Source: Paracoccus methylarcula (lineage in GTDB: Bacteria > Pseudomonadota > Alphaproteobacteria > Rhodobacterales > Rhodobacteraceae). From it: a stretch of DNA of 64,000 nt. The notes under the pieces are model-generated. The model was not told the DNA's origin and did no database searches. It worked only from the letters and a program-made list of their open reading frames with translations. Numbering within the stretch: the first letter of the stretch is position 1; every line of letters starts with the position of its first letter. This document shows positions 46,111 to 55,792 of the stretch, in pieces. The DNA lies in NCBI RefSeq assembly GCF_003007735.2, contig NZ_PXNQ02000003.1:186001-250000 (forward strand), given 5' to 3'. The translations under genes were made by a program, and so were the position numbers.

Positions 46111-47997
46111 TCAGTTGCGTGGCATATCCTTGCCGCGCGTCAGGCGCTTCAGCGCGGCGACGCGGAACGGCGCGTTCAGCGCTCCGTATCCGTCATATCC
46201 GCCACGGCGTTCCACGATTTCAAAGAACAGCCCGCAATGCAGGGGCCTGCCATAGAACTGGAAGAACTCGGCCTCGCCTTCAGCCTCGTAAAGGATGTTC
46301 CAGCGCCGCAGACGGGCGGCTGTGGCTTCGTCCAGCCCGTAACGGGCGCGCAGATCGGCATAGTAGTTCTCGGGGATCGGCAGGGTCTGGAACCCCGCGC
46401 CCGCCATCGCCTCGGCCGAAGCGAAGATGTCGCGTGACGCCAGCGCGATATGCTGCACGGCCGAGCCCATCGAATCGGTCAGAAAGCCCCCGGCCAATGT
46501 CCGGTGCGACTGCGCCCCGTTCAGGGTAATCCGGGTTCCGCGATCGGGCGTGGCGATGGCCTGGGATCGGATCAACCCGTCGGGATCGGCGACATCCAGC
46601 ATCGGGCGCCGTTCCATCTCGAAGATCGAGGTGTAGAACAGGCTCCAACTGAGCATCTCGTCGTAATCCATCGTCTCGGCCAGATGATCCACGCATGTCA
46701 GGCCGAAATCGGGGGCCCGGTCTCCGGTCGGCGTGAACTCCACCTGCCACACCTCGTCAAGGCGGCTTTTCGCGTCGATGAAATGGAGGATCGAGCCGCC
46801 GACGCCGCGAATGGCCGGGATCTCCAACTCACCCGGCCCCGGGGGCTGGCTGAACAACGTGGCATCCAACGCACGCGCCCGCGTGACGGTAGCCTGCGCA
46901 TCCGCGACTCGCAGCCCGATATCGCAGACCCCGGTGCCGTGATTGAGGAAAAAACTGTGCGCGAATCCGGTTTCCTCGACATTCACCACGATACGGATCC
47001 CGGCCTGACGCCAGACCGTAACCTGCTTGTTGCGATGCCGCGCCTCGCGATGAAAGCCCATCTGCGCCAGCGCCGTCTCGAGATTGGTAGCCTCTGAGGG
47101 GCTGGAGGCGAATTCGATGAACTCCACGCCCTCGACACCGATATTGGCAGGCAGATCCGGCAGATCGGCCCGTAATGCCGGCTCGGCCCGGCGGGTCTGG
47201 TCCATCAGCCAGATCAGCGAGCGGTGACCGTCACGGGCTATGGTGCCGGGACTGCCGCCGCGAAACTGGTCGTTGAAAATCTCGAGCGACAGCGGTCCGT
47301 CATATCCGGTTGCGGCGACGGCCCGGGTGAATTCCACCACCGGCAGATCCCCCTCGCCCGGCATATTGCGGAAATGACGCGACCAATACAGCAGATCCAT
47401 ATCGATCTGCGGCGCATCGGCAAGCTGCACGAAGAATATCCGGTCGCCGGGAATACGCCGGATCGTATCGGGATCGATGCGGCGGCCAAGACTGTGGAAG
47501 CTGTCGAGAACCAGCCCGAGCGCCGGATGATCGGCGCGGCGGACGATTTCCCACGCGTCGCGGTGATCACTGACATGCCGTCCCCATGCCAGCGCCTCGT
47601 ATCCGATCCGCAGCCCCCGCTCGGCGGCGATCCCGGCCAGTTCCGCCAGGTCGTCGGCAGCACGGTCGATCCCCCCCATGGCCTGTGGATGAACCGACGA
47701 GCAGATCAGCATCAGATCCGCCCCCAGTTCGGCCATCAGGTCGAACTTGTGCCGGGCGCGGTCGAAGGCACGGGCCCGCAACGGCCCGGGCAGGCCCTCG
47801 AAATCGCGGAAGGGCTGATACAGCATGATCTCCAGCCCGTGATCGCGGATCATCGCCCCGACCTCGCGCGGGCTGGCGGCGTCTTGCAGGAAATCCTGCT
47901 CGAAGATCTCCAGCCCGTCGAAACCGGCGGCCGCGATCGCCGCCAGTTTCTCGGTCAGGTTGCCCGAAATCGAAACCGTCGCGATCGAGGTTTTCAT
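46111..47997 (-). CDS. quiC: 3-Dehydroshikimate dehydratase QuiC fused to an HPPD-like domain
   Basis: 628 residues. The N-terminal TIM-barrel dehydratase (about 1-280) has G-L-E-I-F-E, G-Y-E-A-L-A-W-G-R-H and L-V-L-D-S-F-H metal-binding blocks and converts 3-dehydroshikimate to protocatechuate. The C-terminal half is vicinal-oxygen-chelate/4-hydroxyphenylpyruvate-dioxygenase-like; it keeps a metal triad of His near 435 (C-V-D-H-L), His near 514 (A-V-Q-H-I-A) and Glu near 593 (F-F-E-I-V-E). ATG 47997 overlaps the tctA stop by 4 nt. Known fused QuiC proteins in Pseudomonas share this layout. Confidence 0.9.
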   Translation of the reverse strand: MKTSIATVSISGNLTEKLAAIAAAGFDGLEIFEQDFLQDAASPREVGAMIRDHGLEIMLYQPFRDFEGLPGPLRARAFDRARHKFDLMAELGADLMLICSSVHPQAMGGIDRAADDLAELAGIAAERGLRIGYEALAWGRHVSDHRDAWEIVRRADHPALGLVLDSFHSLGRRIDPDTIRRIPGDRIFFVQLADAPQIDMDLLYWSRHFRNMPGEGDLPVVEFTRAVAATGYDGPLSLEIFNDQFRGGSPGTIARDGHRSLIWLMDQTRRAEPALRADLPDLPANIGVEGVEFIEFASSPSEATNLETALAQMGFHREARHRNKQVTVWRQAGIRIVVNVEETGFAHSFFLNHGTGVCDIGLRVADAQATVTRARALDATLFSQPPGPGELEIPAIRGVGGSILHFIDAKSRLDEVWQVEFTPTGDRAPDFGLTCVDHLAETMDYDEMLSWSLFYTSIFEMERRPMLDVADPDGLIRSQAIATPDRGTRITLNGAQSHRTLAGGFLTDSMGSAVQHIALASRDIFASAEAMAGAGFQTLPIPENYYADLRARYGLDEATAARLRRWNILYEAEGEAEFFQFYGRPLHCGLFFEIVERRGGYDGYGALNAPFRVAALKRLTRGKDMPRN

Positions 47998-49505
47998 GGC
48001 TTGCTCTCCAACCCCAGCTTCCCGCGAACGCCCCGCCACAGCGGCGTCTGGCTGACGAAGATCAGCACGACCGCCGCCAGCAGCACCAGTGACAGGGGGC
48101 TGGTCAGCATGCCCTTGAACAAACCGGCGATGCTGTCCTGTTCGGATATGATCGCCCGGCGCCAGTTCTCGTCCAGAAGCCGCGACAGGATCACGCCGAG
48201 GATCACCGGACCAAGCTGGTAGCCGTAGGATTTCATGAAATAGCCCAGCACGCCGAAGCCCAACATCCAGTAGACATCGCTGATCGAGTTGTTGACCGCA
48301 TAGGCGCCGACGATGGACAGCAGCAGGATCAGGGGGATCAGCACCGCGCGGGGCATCTCGACGATCTTGGTGAAGATGCGGATGCCGGTCAGGCCGAAGA
48401 TCAGCATGAAGATATTGGCCAGCACCAGCGCCCCGGTGATGAACCAGAACATCTGCGGCTGCTCGATCATCAGCATCGGACCGGGGTTCAGCCCGTGGAT
48501 ATAAAGCGCCCCGATCATGATCGCCGTGACCGCATCGCCCGGAATACCCAGTGTCAGCATCGGGATGAAGGCGCCGCCGACCGCGGCGTTATTCGCGGTT
48601 TCCGGCGCGACCAGCCCCTCTTTCGCACCCTGACCAAAGGGGACCTCGGGATCGCGAGTGACGCGCTTGGCGTGATCATAGGCCATGAGCGCGGCGATAT
48701 CCCCGCCCGTGCCCGGCAGTGCCCCGATGAGAACGCCGATGCTGGACGTCTGCAGCGACAGCGGCAGATACCGGCGGATCGAGGACCAGTTCGGAACGAT
48801 CCGGCTGATCTTCTGCTTTACGGCGGCCTTGTCCACATGATGCAATTGCATCAGCGCCTCCGAAACACCGAACATGCCGATCATGACAGCGATGAAGCTG
48901 ATACCACCCCATAGCCCGGTGAATCCAAAGGTGAAGCGTTCCTCGGCGGTCAATGGATCAAGCCCGACCGTGCCGATCAGCAGCCCCACGGAGCCCGCGA
49001 AAATGCCTTTCACAAGGCTTTCGCCCGACAGCGAGCCCACCAGCAGGATGCCCAGGACCGCCAGCAGCATGTAGTCGCGCGGCTGGAACACCAGGGCGAA
49101 TTCGCTGACGGTCGGCGCGGCGATGGCCAGCACGACGATGCCGATCAACCCGCCCACGAAGGACATCACCGTGGAAAGCCCGATGGCCTCGCCCGCCAGC
49201 CCCTTTTGCGCCAGCGGATAGCCATCCATCGCGGTGGCGATGGCCGAGGGTGCGCCGGGGATGTTCAGCAGGATCGCCGTGCGCGAACCGCCATAGACGC
49301 CGCCCATGAAGATCCCGACCATCAGGCACAGCGCGGGATAGACATCCCAGGTAAAGGTAAAGCCGATCAGGATCGACACCGCCATGGTCACCGACAGGCC
49401 GGGGATGGCGCCGACATAGACGCCCGCGAACGTGCCTGCGGCGACCAGGAACAGCAGTTTCAGATCCAGCCACGGAATCAGGAAATATTCGAGCGCCTGC
49501 ATCAC
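47994..49505 (-). CDS. tctA: Tripartite tricarboxylate transporter permease TctA
   Basis: Large inner-membrane subunit of 503 residues with about 11-12 segments. TctA hallmarks are G-A-I-P-G-L-S-V-T-M-A near residue 33 and G-G-V-Y-G-G-S-R-T-A-I-L-L-N-I-P-G near 68, with a matching second-half repeat G-A-L-P-G-T-G-G-D. Start overlaps the tctB stop (ATGA). The substrate is inferred to be a hydroaromatic acid from quiC. Confidence 0.94.
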   Translation of the reverse strand: MMQALEYFLIPWLDLKLLFLVAAGTFAGVYVGAIPGLSVTMAVSILIGFTFTWDVYPALCLMVGIFMGGVYGGSRTAILLNIPGAPSAIATAMDGYPLAQKGLAGEAIGLSTVMSFVGGLIGIVVLAIAAPTVSEFALVFQPRDYMLLAVLGILLVGSLSGESLVKGIFAGSVGLLIGTVGLDPLTAEERFTFGFTGLWGGISFIAVMIGMFGVSEALMQLHHVDKAAVKQKISRIVPNWSSIRRYLPLSLQTSSIGVLIGALPGTGGDIAALMAYDHAKRVTRDPEVPFGQGAKEGLVAPETANNAAVGGAFIPMLTLGIPGDAVTAIMIGALYIHGLNPGPMLMIEQPQMFWFITGALVLANIFMLIFGLTGIRIFTKIVEMPRAVLIPLILLLSIVGAYAVNNSISDVYWMLGFGVLGYFMKSYGYQLGPVILGVILSRLLDENWRRAIISEQDSIAGLFKGMLTSPLSLVLLAAVVLIFVSQTPLWRGVRGKLGLESKP

Positions 49506-50014
49506 TGGCCTCCTCCGAAGATTTGACCGATGGCGGCGAGAAACTCTGCCTCGGGCACGATCCCGGCGGGCATCAGCACGGTGAAGACGAGCCGGAAGAC
49601 GATATAGACGAGGATCAGCGCCAGCAGCGACACGGAAACCGCAAAGACCACCCCGCCCCGGCGCAGATAAAGGATCGACAGCACCAGGAAGATCAGCGAG
49701 ACCGGCAGGAAGCCCAGGGGCACCAGCAGCAACGCGTAGCCGGTGATGAACAGCATCATCACGATGACGGCCGGAGGCAGGATATCCCGCAGGAAGCGGG
49801 TCCGGTCACGCTCGGCCTTGCGCCAGCAATCCAGCAGGATCAGGCCCGAGCTTACGGCCATGACGAAGGCCACCGCCATCGGCAATGCCCCGGGCGAACT
49901 GAGTGATGAGAAACCCGAAATCCCGTATGATGCCCATAGCAGCACCAGGCTGATGACGAATAATGCGGCATTGAAGACGAGTTCGCCGGCACTGCGGATA
50001 TGATTGCCATGCAT
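49502..50014 (-). CDS. tctB: Tripartite tricarboxylate transporter small subunit TctB
   Basis: 170 residues with four membrane segments. ATG 50014 has an AGGGAGGATC site; an ATG at 50080 would run into the tctC coding region. The sequence is typical of the poorly conserved TctB family. Confidence 0.88.
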   Translation of the reverse strand: MHGNHIRSAGELVFNAALFVISLVLLWASYGISGFSSLSSPGALPMAVAFVMAVSSGLILLDCWRKAERDRTRFLRDILPPAVIVMMLFITGYALLLVPLGFLPVSLIFLVLSILYLRRGGVVFAVSVSLLALILVYIVFRLVFTVLMPAGIVPEAEFLAAIGQIFGGGQ

Positions 50015-50076
50015 GACCGATCCTCCCTTTGATCTGAATGGTTCCGCTCCGGCAGCAAGGCCGGAGCGGGCGGCCA

Positions 50077-51081
50077 TCACGGTTTCGGGATGCCGAATTC
50101 CTCGGGCGACGCCTTGGTTTCGCCGGCGTCATGTAGCAGCCAGGTCGTCAGCGATTGCCATTTCGTCAGGAAATCCTGCGCCTCCTGCCCCGACAGGCTT
50201 TCGACGATGTAACCGCGATCCGCCATCAGCTTGACGAAATCCTCGCTTTTTGCACCCTCGGCATAGGCCTCCGTCAGCTTGGCGACGACATCATCGGGCG
50301 TGCCGTTCTTGACGAACACGCCGAAGAACGGACCCCAGGGGAAGTAATCGGCATATTCCGGATGCGTCTCGCCCAGGGCGGGCAGGTCGGGCAGAACCTC
50401 GGTCGGCTTGTTGTCGATCAGCGTGATCGCCTTGATCCTGCCGCCCCGGATTGCCTCGATGGCGGCGCCCAGCACCGCGGGCATGACATCGACCGCGCCG
50501 CCCTGCAGCGCCGTCAAGGCCGGGCCATCGCCGTCATAGGGCACCTGCGTCACCGGCAACTCGGTCTTCGAGGCGATCATCGAGGTCACCACCGATGGCA
50601 GCCCCCCCGGTCCGGTCGAGCCGAATTTCACCTCGTTCGGATGGGCCTGGATATATTCGACCATTTCGTCGAACGTATCGAAGGGCGCGTCATTATTGGC
50701 GACAAGGATCGGAACGCCCCGCGCCAGGATATTGATCGGCGTGAATTCCGAATAATCAATGTCGCCCAGCCCCATCACCTTGTAAAGCAGCGGGTTCTCG
50801 GCCCCCATCAGCAGGGTGTAGCCGTCGGGATTCTGCGCATAGACGAATTTCGTGGCGATCGCGCCGACGCCGCCGGTCATGTTCTTCATGACCACCTTGC
50901 CGCCCAGAACCTCTTCGGCATGCGGCGTGACGGTCCGCATCACCGTATCGGTCGAACCGCCCGCGCCCCATTGGATGATACCCTGTATTTCCTTGCCCGG
51001 ATAATCCTGCGCGAATACCGCGGTGCCCAAGGCCGTGCCCAGTGCCGCCACGGCAGCGAATTTGACAAAAGTTTTCTTCAT
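50077..51081 (-). CDS. tctC: Tripartite tricarboxylate transporter binding protein TctC (Bug family)
   Basis: Periplasmic receptor, 334 residues. Sec signal ends A-V-F-A-Q-D, mature start Y-P-G-K-E-I-Q-G-I-I-Q-W-G-A-G-G-S-T-D. The start M-K-K-T-F at 51081 follows a GGAGGAGC site. First gene of tctCBA-quiC-aroE-like operon; 62 nt separate it from tctB. Confidence 0.93.
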   Translation of the reverse strand: MKKTFVKFAAVAALGTALGTAVFAQDYPGKEIQGIIQWGAGGSTDTVMRTVTPHAEEVLGGKVVMKNMTGGVGAIATKFVYAQNPDGYTLLMGAENPLLYKVMGLGDIDYSEFTPINILARGVPILVANNDAPFDTFDEMVEYIQAHPNEVKFGSTGPGGLPSVVTSMIASKTELPVTQVPYDGDGPALTALQGGAVDVMPAVLGAAIEAIRGGRIKAITLIDNKPTEVLPDLPALGETHPEYADYFPWGPFFGVFVKNGTPDDVVAKLTEAYAEGAKSEDFVKLMADRGYIVESLSGQEAQDFLTKWQSLTTWLLHDAGETKASPEEFGIPKP

Positions 51082-51201
51082 GATGCTCCTCCCTTGCTCC
51101 GGGCGAATCCCGGAACTCCCAAGCTGCATCATCCGGCCATAATGCGTTTACGGCAAATACAAATCCGTCGCCTTCATTAACATGATGTTAACATGCCTGC
51201 C

Positions 51202-52131
51202 TCACCTTGCCTTGCGCTGCTCCCATGGACGCGACTCCGTGGCACGCACCAGTTCCCGCCGCAATTGCTGAATCGCGTATTCGGCGAAACCGGAAAGCAC
51301 GCGCCCCGACTTGGTCACGACATAGATGGTGATCGGCGCATTCTCGATCAGCGGCAACCTGACGACACCGGGCATATACAGTTCCGCCACGGAGAATTCG
51401 TCGATCACCGCCACCCCAAGCCCGTGGCGCACAAGGCTGACCACAGTTTGCGCGAAACGGCCACGCATCGAATACCGTATCGGCAGCCCGGCCTCGCGCA
51501 GCGGGGCGGCACAGACCGCGCCGTAGGGATCGTCCGGATCCACACCGATCATCGGGTATTTCACCAGGTCATGGATCGACACCCGCCCGAAGCCCGCCAG
51601 CGGGTGATCTTCGGGGACGATGGCCGCCAGCCGGCCCTCGGCCGCGATCTCGTTGCTGATCCCGGCATTCTCTATCGAAGTGCTCATCATCACGAATTCA
51701 CCGCGTTCCAGCATCAGGTAATCGATGGTCTCCTCGATCTTGAGGATATTCAGGTCGATGAACAGATCCGGATAGCGCTGCCGGACCGTCCGCACCGCCC
51801 TCGCAGCAATGAACTGCGCGACGGAGGGCGCCGAGGCGAAGGACAGGTCCACCGCCTCGCCCCGCTGCATGGAGGCGACGGCCCGGTTCAGGTTCTCGAC
51901 ATTGCCGAAGACCCTGCCGATCTGGTCGAAGATCGCGCTGGCCTCGACCGCCGGCAGATAGACACCCCCGCGCCGTTCGAAAAGCCGCAGGCCCAGGGCC
52001 TCCTCGGTATGCTTGACAAGCCGGCTGATCCCGGGCGCGGACACGTTCAGCATCCGCGCGGCGCCGCTGATGGTTCCGGTCAGCATCACGGCGCGGACGA
52101 CTTCGATCTGGCGCAAGGTCAGTTGATGCAT
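51202..52131 (-). CDS. LysR family regulator
   Basis: 309 residues. The N-terminal winged HTH reads L-R-Q-I-E-V-V-R-A-V and G-T-I-S-G-A-A-R-M-L-N-V-S-A-P-G-I-S-R, followed by the periplasmic-binding-like effector domain. ATG 52131 is chosen since it starts just before the HTH. It lies upstream of the tctCBA-quiC operon on the same strand with 120 nt between, so it likely controls that operon, sensing the imported hydroaromatic acid or its product. Divergent regulation, usual for LysR, is not seen here. Confidence 0.9.
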   Translation of the reverse strand: MHQLTLRQIEVVRAVMLTGTISGAARMLNVSAPGISRLVKHTEEALGLRLFERRGGVYLPAVEASAIFDQIGRVFGNVENLNRAVASMQRGEAVDLSFASAPSVAQFIAARAVRTVRQRYPDLFIDLNILKIEETIDYLMLERGEFVMMSTSIENAGISNEIAAEGRLAAIVPEDHPLAGFGRVSIHDLVKYPMIGVDPDDPYGAVCAAPLREAGLPIRYSMRGRFAQTVVSLVRHGLGVAVIDEFSVAELYMPGVVRLPLIENAPITIYVVTKSGRVLSGFAEYAIQQLRRELVRATESRPWEQRKAR

Positions 52132-52556
52132 GAACCGGACCGCCCGTTGCAGTTGATTTCGACCGGAACCAGCAGGCCAGATTCCCGCCTCGCAGTCCAT
52201 AGCCGATCATCATCCGGATCGCAGCGAAGCCGGTTTCCCGCAGGTAAATCCCGGTCGGGGTCGCGCTTGCACCATGGGCTGAACCCAGGTCCAGGCAGCC
52301 TGCTACATCGATCTGCCCACGGTGGTCCTTGGCGGAGGCAATCATCCGGCAGTTGCAACATCACCTGTTGCGCAATCGTCACGTGATCCCGGATTGGTGA
52401 CGATATCAGGTTGAACCCGACCATTCATCAAGGCTAACCGGCCGGGATCAGAACACGACGCCCCATCTGACGGGGTTGTCGCATAATCCAGCCAGCCACC
52501 AAGCCCATACAGGCAAGGCAGTCAGCTTTCCGGACACTCAACCTGCCTGGGGCTGC
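52132..52556. other. Gap between LysR gene and TonB receptor gene
   Basis: 425 nt with no supported gene. Small palindromes TCACGTGA (52379-52386) and GTTGCAAC near 52352 are present. No riboswitch-like element or iron-box candidate of the TGA-N9-TCA type was found. Confidence 0.4.
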
Positions 52557-54773
52557 ATGACTCGACTTATCTTCTCGCCGAACCGGCGCATCCTCCACAA
52601 CACGACATCCCTGCCATTCCTGGCTCTTTGCGGAATCATGATCTCTCCGGCGGCTGGCCAGCAGGTGCCGGAACAACTGGCCGAGCCGGCGAACAGCGAA
52701 GAGGTGATCGTGCTCGATCCGATCGTGCTCGAAGCGCTGCGTCAGTCGCATCCCGTCGCGGCCGTTCCCAACGCGGTCACGATCATCGATGAACAGAACC
52801 TGGATAATGAGCTCGCCGTTGCAGGCGACATGTCCACGATCCTGGGAAATCTGGTTCCGGGATATTCCCCGAGTCGCCAGAAGCTGACAAATTCCGGCGA
52901 GGCGCTGCGCGGACGCAGCCCGCTTTATCTGGTCGACGGCGTTCCGCAGAGCAATCCGTTGCGGGACAGCTCGCGGGACGGCCAGACCATCGACCCGGAT
53001 CTTCTGGAGCGCGTCGAGGTCGTCAACGGGTCAAGCTCGATCCAGGGCATGGGCGCGTTGGGCGGGATCATCAATCTGCAGACTCGCGATCTTGCGAAAT
53101 CCGAGAACTGGGAAGGCCTCTACCGCCTGCGGGTGACCGCGCCGGACAACTTGGAAAAGGAGGGCTTCTCCTACAAGGGCATCTACATGGCCGGGCGCAC
53201 ATACGGCGATCTGGACCTGACCTTCGGGATCACCGCCGAAAAATCCGGCATCTATTACGACGGGGCGGATAACATCGTCGGGCTCGACTGGAGCCAGGGC
53301 GACATGGCCGACTCGCTGAGCCGGGATTTCTTCCTGAAAGCGGGCTATGCGATCAGCGACGACCAGCACCTGCAACTCATGATCAACGATTACAGGTCGC
53401 GCGGCGATGGCGATTACATGGCCGTGATCGGGGACCGGGCGACCAACCGCTATGCAAGCGCGACCAAGGGGCGCCCGGAAGGGGGCATAGCATTCAATGA
53501 CGTGACCACGGCTTCATTGGATTACACCGATGACGACCTGTATGGCGGGCAACTGCGTGCGCAGCTCTTTTATCAGGATTTTTCGGCCCTGTTCGGTGGC
53601 GGTCGGCTTGAAACGTTCCAGGATCCCAATATCGCCCCGATCGGCGAACTACACGACCAGTCGCAGAACGAATCCCGCAAACATGGCCTGAAACTGACAT
53701 ATAGCCATAGCGACCTTGGTATCCCCGGCTTCTCCGCCGTGGCCGGTATCGACATCCTGAACGACCAGACCCAACAGGTTCTGGCCCAGACCGGGCGTGT
53801 CTGGGTGCCCAAGATGGAATACAAGAACTGGGCCCCCTTCGTTCACTTCAATCAGGAACTGCTGGACGACCGGATCACGCTCAGCGGTGGGCTGAGATAC
53901 GAGAATGCGCGCCTGGATGTGGGCGATTATACCACCCTGTATACCTCCGGCGGTGGAGTTCGGGTCAAGGGCGGATCCCCCGAGTTCAACGAGGTGCTGC
54001 CCGATCTCGGTGCAACTTTCAAATTATCCGACAGCCTGACCGCCTATGCCTCTTATTCGAAGGGCTTCACCATGCCCGATGTGGGCCGCGTCCTGCGCGG
54101 GATCTCGGAGCCGGGACAGGACGTCGACAACCTGATCAAGCTGGAGCCGGTCATCGCCGATAACCGCGAGGTCGGGATCGATTACGCGGATGGGCGGCTG
54201 ACGCTTCACGCGGCATATTTCTGGTCCGATTCCGATCTGGGAGAGCGTATCGAGGAAATCGGTGGCGCGTATTTCACCACGCGGGAGCGCACCGAGATCG
54301 AGGGTTTCGAATTGTCGGCAGCCTATGACATGTCGGACAGCCTGCGGATCGGCGGCCTCTATTCCCGTCCTCGCGGCAGGTACGATTCCGATGGCGACGG
54401 CTCGGTCGATACCGATCTTGGCGGCAACAACATGAGCCCCGACCGCCTGAACCTCTTCGCCGAATGGAACGGAACCGCGGAATTGCCGAAGATCGGGACG
54501 ACGCCCCTGACCGGGCGGGTGCAGGCTTCGCATTTCTTCGACCGGGATTTTGATGGTCCCGCCGCGCCCGAAGGCCAGGATTTCGACGGTTATACGCTTG
54601 TCAGCCTCTCGCTCGGCGCGCAGACGCAGGTCGGAGATTTCACCCTTGGCATCGATAACCTCTTCGACGAGGAATATGTCACCTATTATTCCCAGACCGT
54701 GACAACCAAGGATGACCGCTTCTTCGCGGGACGAGGACGGACATTCACCATGACCTACGAGAAACGGTTCTGA
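52557..54773 (+). CDS. TonB-dependent siderophore receptor
   Basis: Outer-membrane gated channel of 738 residues. ATG 52557 gives a Sec signal with A-A-G-Q-Q near residue 36, a TonB box-like stretch I-V-L-D-P-I-V-L, a plug domain (about 60-175, with L-V-D-G-V-P-Q and V-E-V-V-N-G-S-S-S-I-Q-G) and a 22-strand barrel ending in the aromatic tail M-T-Y-E-K-R-F. The substrate is inferred to be a ferric siderophore from the following FecBCDE-like genes. Confidence 0.92.
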   Translation: MTRLIFSPNRRILHNTTSLPFLALCGIMISPAAGQQVPEQLAEPANSEEVIVLDPIVLEALRQSHPVAAVPNAVTIIDEQNLDNELAVAGDMSTILGNLVPGYSPSRQKLTNSGEALRGRSPLYLVDGVPQSNPLRDSSRDGQTIDPDLLERVEVVNGSSSIQGMGALGGIINLQTRDLAKSENWEGLYRLRVTAPDNLEKEGFSYKGIYMAGRTYGDLDLTFGITAEKSGIYYDGADNIVGLDWSQGDMADSLSRDFFLKAGYAISDDQHLQLMINDYRSRGDGDYMAVIGDRATNRYASATKGRPEGGIAFNDVTTASLDYTDDDLYGGQLRAQLFYQDFSALFGGGRLETFQDPNIAPIGELHDQSQNESRKHGLKLTYSHSDLGIPGFSAVAGIDILNDQTQQVLAQTGRVWVPKMEYKNWAPFVHFNQELLDDRITLSGGLRYENARLDVGDYTTLYTSGGGVRVKGGSPEFNEVLPDLGATFKLSDSLTAYASYSKGFTMPDVGRVLRGISEPGQDVDNLIKLEPVIADNREVGIDYADGRLTLHAAYFWSDSDLGERIEEIGGAYFTTRERTEIEGFELSAAYDMSDSLRIGGLYSRPRGRYDSDGDGSVDTDLGGNNMSPDRLNLFAEWNGTAELPKIGTTPLTGRVQASHFFDRDFDGPAAPEGQDFDGYTLVSLSLGAQTQVGDFTLGIDNLFDEEYVTYYSQTVTTKDDRFFAGRGRTFTMTYEKRF

Positions 54774-54814
54774 CCTGGTCTGAAGGGAGTGAAGATCCTT
54801 TACAGGTGATATTG

Positions 54815-54842
54815 GGCGTGCCGTGTTTCGACGCGGCGCGCC
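54815..54842 (+). terminator. Hairpin after the TonB receptor gene
   Basis: A 9-bp stem (54815-54823 with 54834-54842, one G-T pair) and a 10-nt loop lie about 40 nt after the receptor stop and before the promoter of the next operon. Confidence 0.4.
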
Positions 54843-54894
54843 TTGCCATACCGAGATCTTCCAATCCAGTTGTCAGTTTCAAACACCGGCATTC

Positions 54895-54921
54895 TTGATT
54901 GATTAAGTCAACTTCTATAGT
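54895..54921 (+). promoter_or_regulatory. Promoter with an iron-box-like TGA-N9-TCA site
   Basis: A TATAGT -10 site is at 54916-54921. A -35-like TTGATT (54895-54900, 15-nt spacer) or TTCTTG (54892-54897, 18-nt spacer) lies upstream. Overlapping it is TTGA-N9-TCAA (54895-54911), which contains TGA-N9-TCA (54896-54910), the consensus reported for RirA-type iron boxes in rhizobia. Placement across the promoter fits repression by iron. Which regulator binds is inferred. Confidence 0.5.
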
Positions 54922-54964
54922 CGCATCCCCGGGTCAACATCATCGCACCGGACAGGAGTCGGCT

Positions 54965-55792
54965 TTGAGCGCACGAGACAGTATCCGCCTGGAGGCGCAG
55001 GCCTTGTCTGCCGGATATGGCGGTGCGTCGATCCTGTCCGATATCGACCTGACCGTTCCCGCGGCAAGACTGACCGTGCTGGTCGGGGCAAACGGTTCCG
55101 GAAAATCGACGCTGCTGAAGACCATGGCCCGGATATTGCGCCCGAACTCGGGCTCGGTCCTGCTCGACGGCAAGTCGGTTCACCGGATCAAGACGAGGGA
55201 AATAGCCCGCAAGCTGGGCCATCTGCCGCAGGGTCCGGTCGCGCCCGAAGGGCTGACCGTGCGCGAACTGGTCGCCCAGGGGCGCTTCCCGCATCAGGGA
55301 TTGTTGCGCCAATGGACCAGCGAAGACGAAGCCGCCGTCACTGATGCGATGGAAACTGCGGATATCGCGGGCTTTGCCGACCGGCCGGTGGATTCCCTGT
55401 CAGGCGGACAGCGGCAGCGCTGCTGGATCGCCATGGCGCTTGCCCAGCAAACGGAATTGCTGCTGCTGGACGAGCCGACGACATTTCTCGACCTGAAGGT
55501 GCAGGTCGATCTGATGGAACTGCTTGCCGGGCTTGCACATGAACGCGGGCGCACGCTTGTTGTGGTTCTGCACGAATTAAGCCTTGCCGCCAGCTATGCC
55601 GATTACCTCGTCATGATGAAAGAGGGCCGTATCGCCTGTGCCGGAACGCCCGGAGAGGTCTTTACGGCCAGCCATATCAAGGACGTGTTCGATCTTGACG
55701 CCAAGGTGATCCATGACCTCGACACCGGGCATCTGGTCTGCGTGCCGACCGGCACCCATGCACAACGCAAGACCGTGGAGCAAGTGGCGTGA
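54965..55792 (+). CDS. Siderophore ABC transporter ATP-binding protein (FecE/FepC type)
   Basis: Cytoplasmic ATPase, 275 residues. TTG 54965 is selected: AGGAG (54954-54958) stands 6 nt before it, while the upstream TTG at 54899 lies inside the promoter. Walker A G-A-N-G-S-G-K-S-T-L, signature L-S-G-G-Q-R-Q-R, Walker B L-L-L-L-D-E-P-T-T and switch His in L-H-E-L. First gene of a five-gene operon with ATGA-type overlaps. Confidence 0.92.
   Translation: MSARDSIRLEAQALSAGYGGASILSDIDLTVPAARLTVLVGANGSGKSTLLKTMARILRPNSGSVLLDGKSVHRIKTREIARKLGHLPQGPVAPEGLTVRELVAQGRFPHQGLLRQWTSEDEAAVTDAMETADIAGFADRPVDSLSGGQRQRCWIAMALAQQTELLLLDEPTTFLDLKVQVDLMELLAGLAHERGRTLVVVLHELSLAASYADYLVMMKEGRIACAGTPGEVFTASHIKDVFDLDAKVIHDLDTGHLVCVPTGTHAQRKTVEQVA

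Noticed and set aside
45281..48222. Plus-strand open frames opposite the aroE-like and quiC genes
   Set aside because: Shadows of real genes on the other strand; no family features or ribosome sites.
52132..52556. Cobalamin riboswitch upstream of the TonB receptor
   Set aside because: No B12-box-like sequence or matching core was seen, and the downstream genes fit siderophores.
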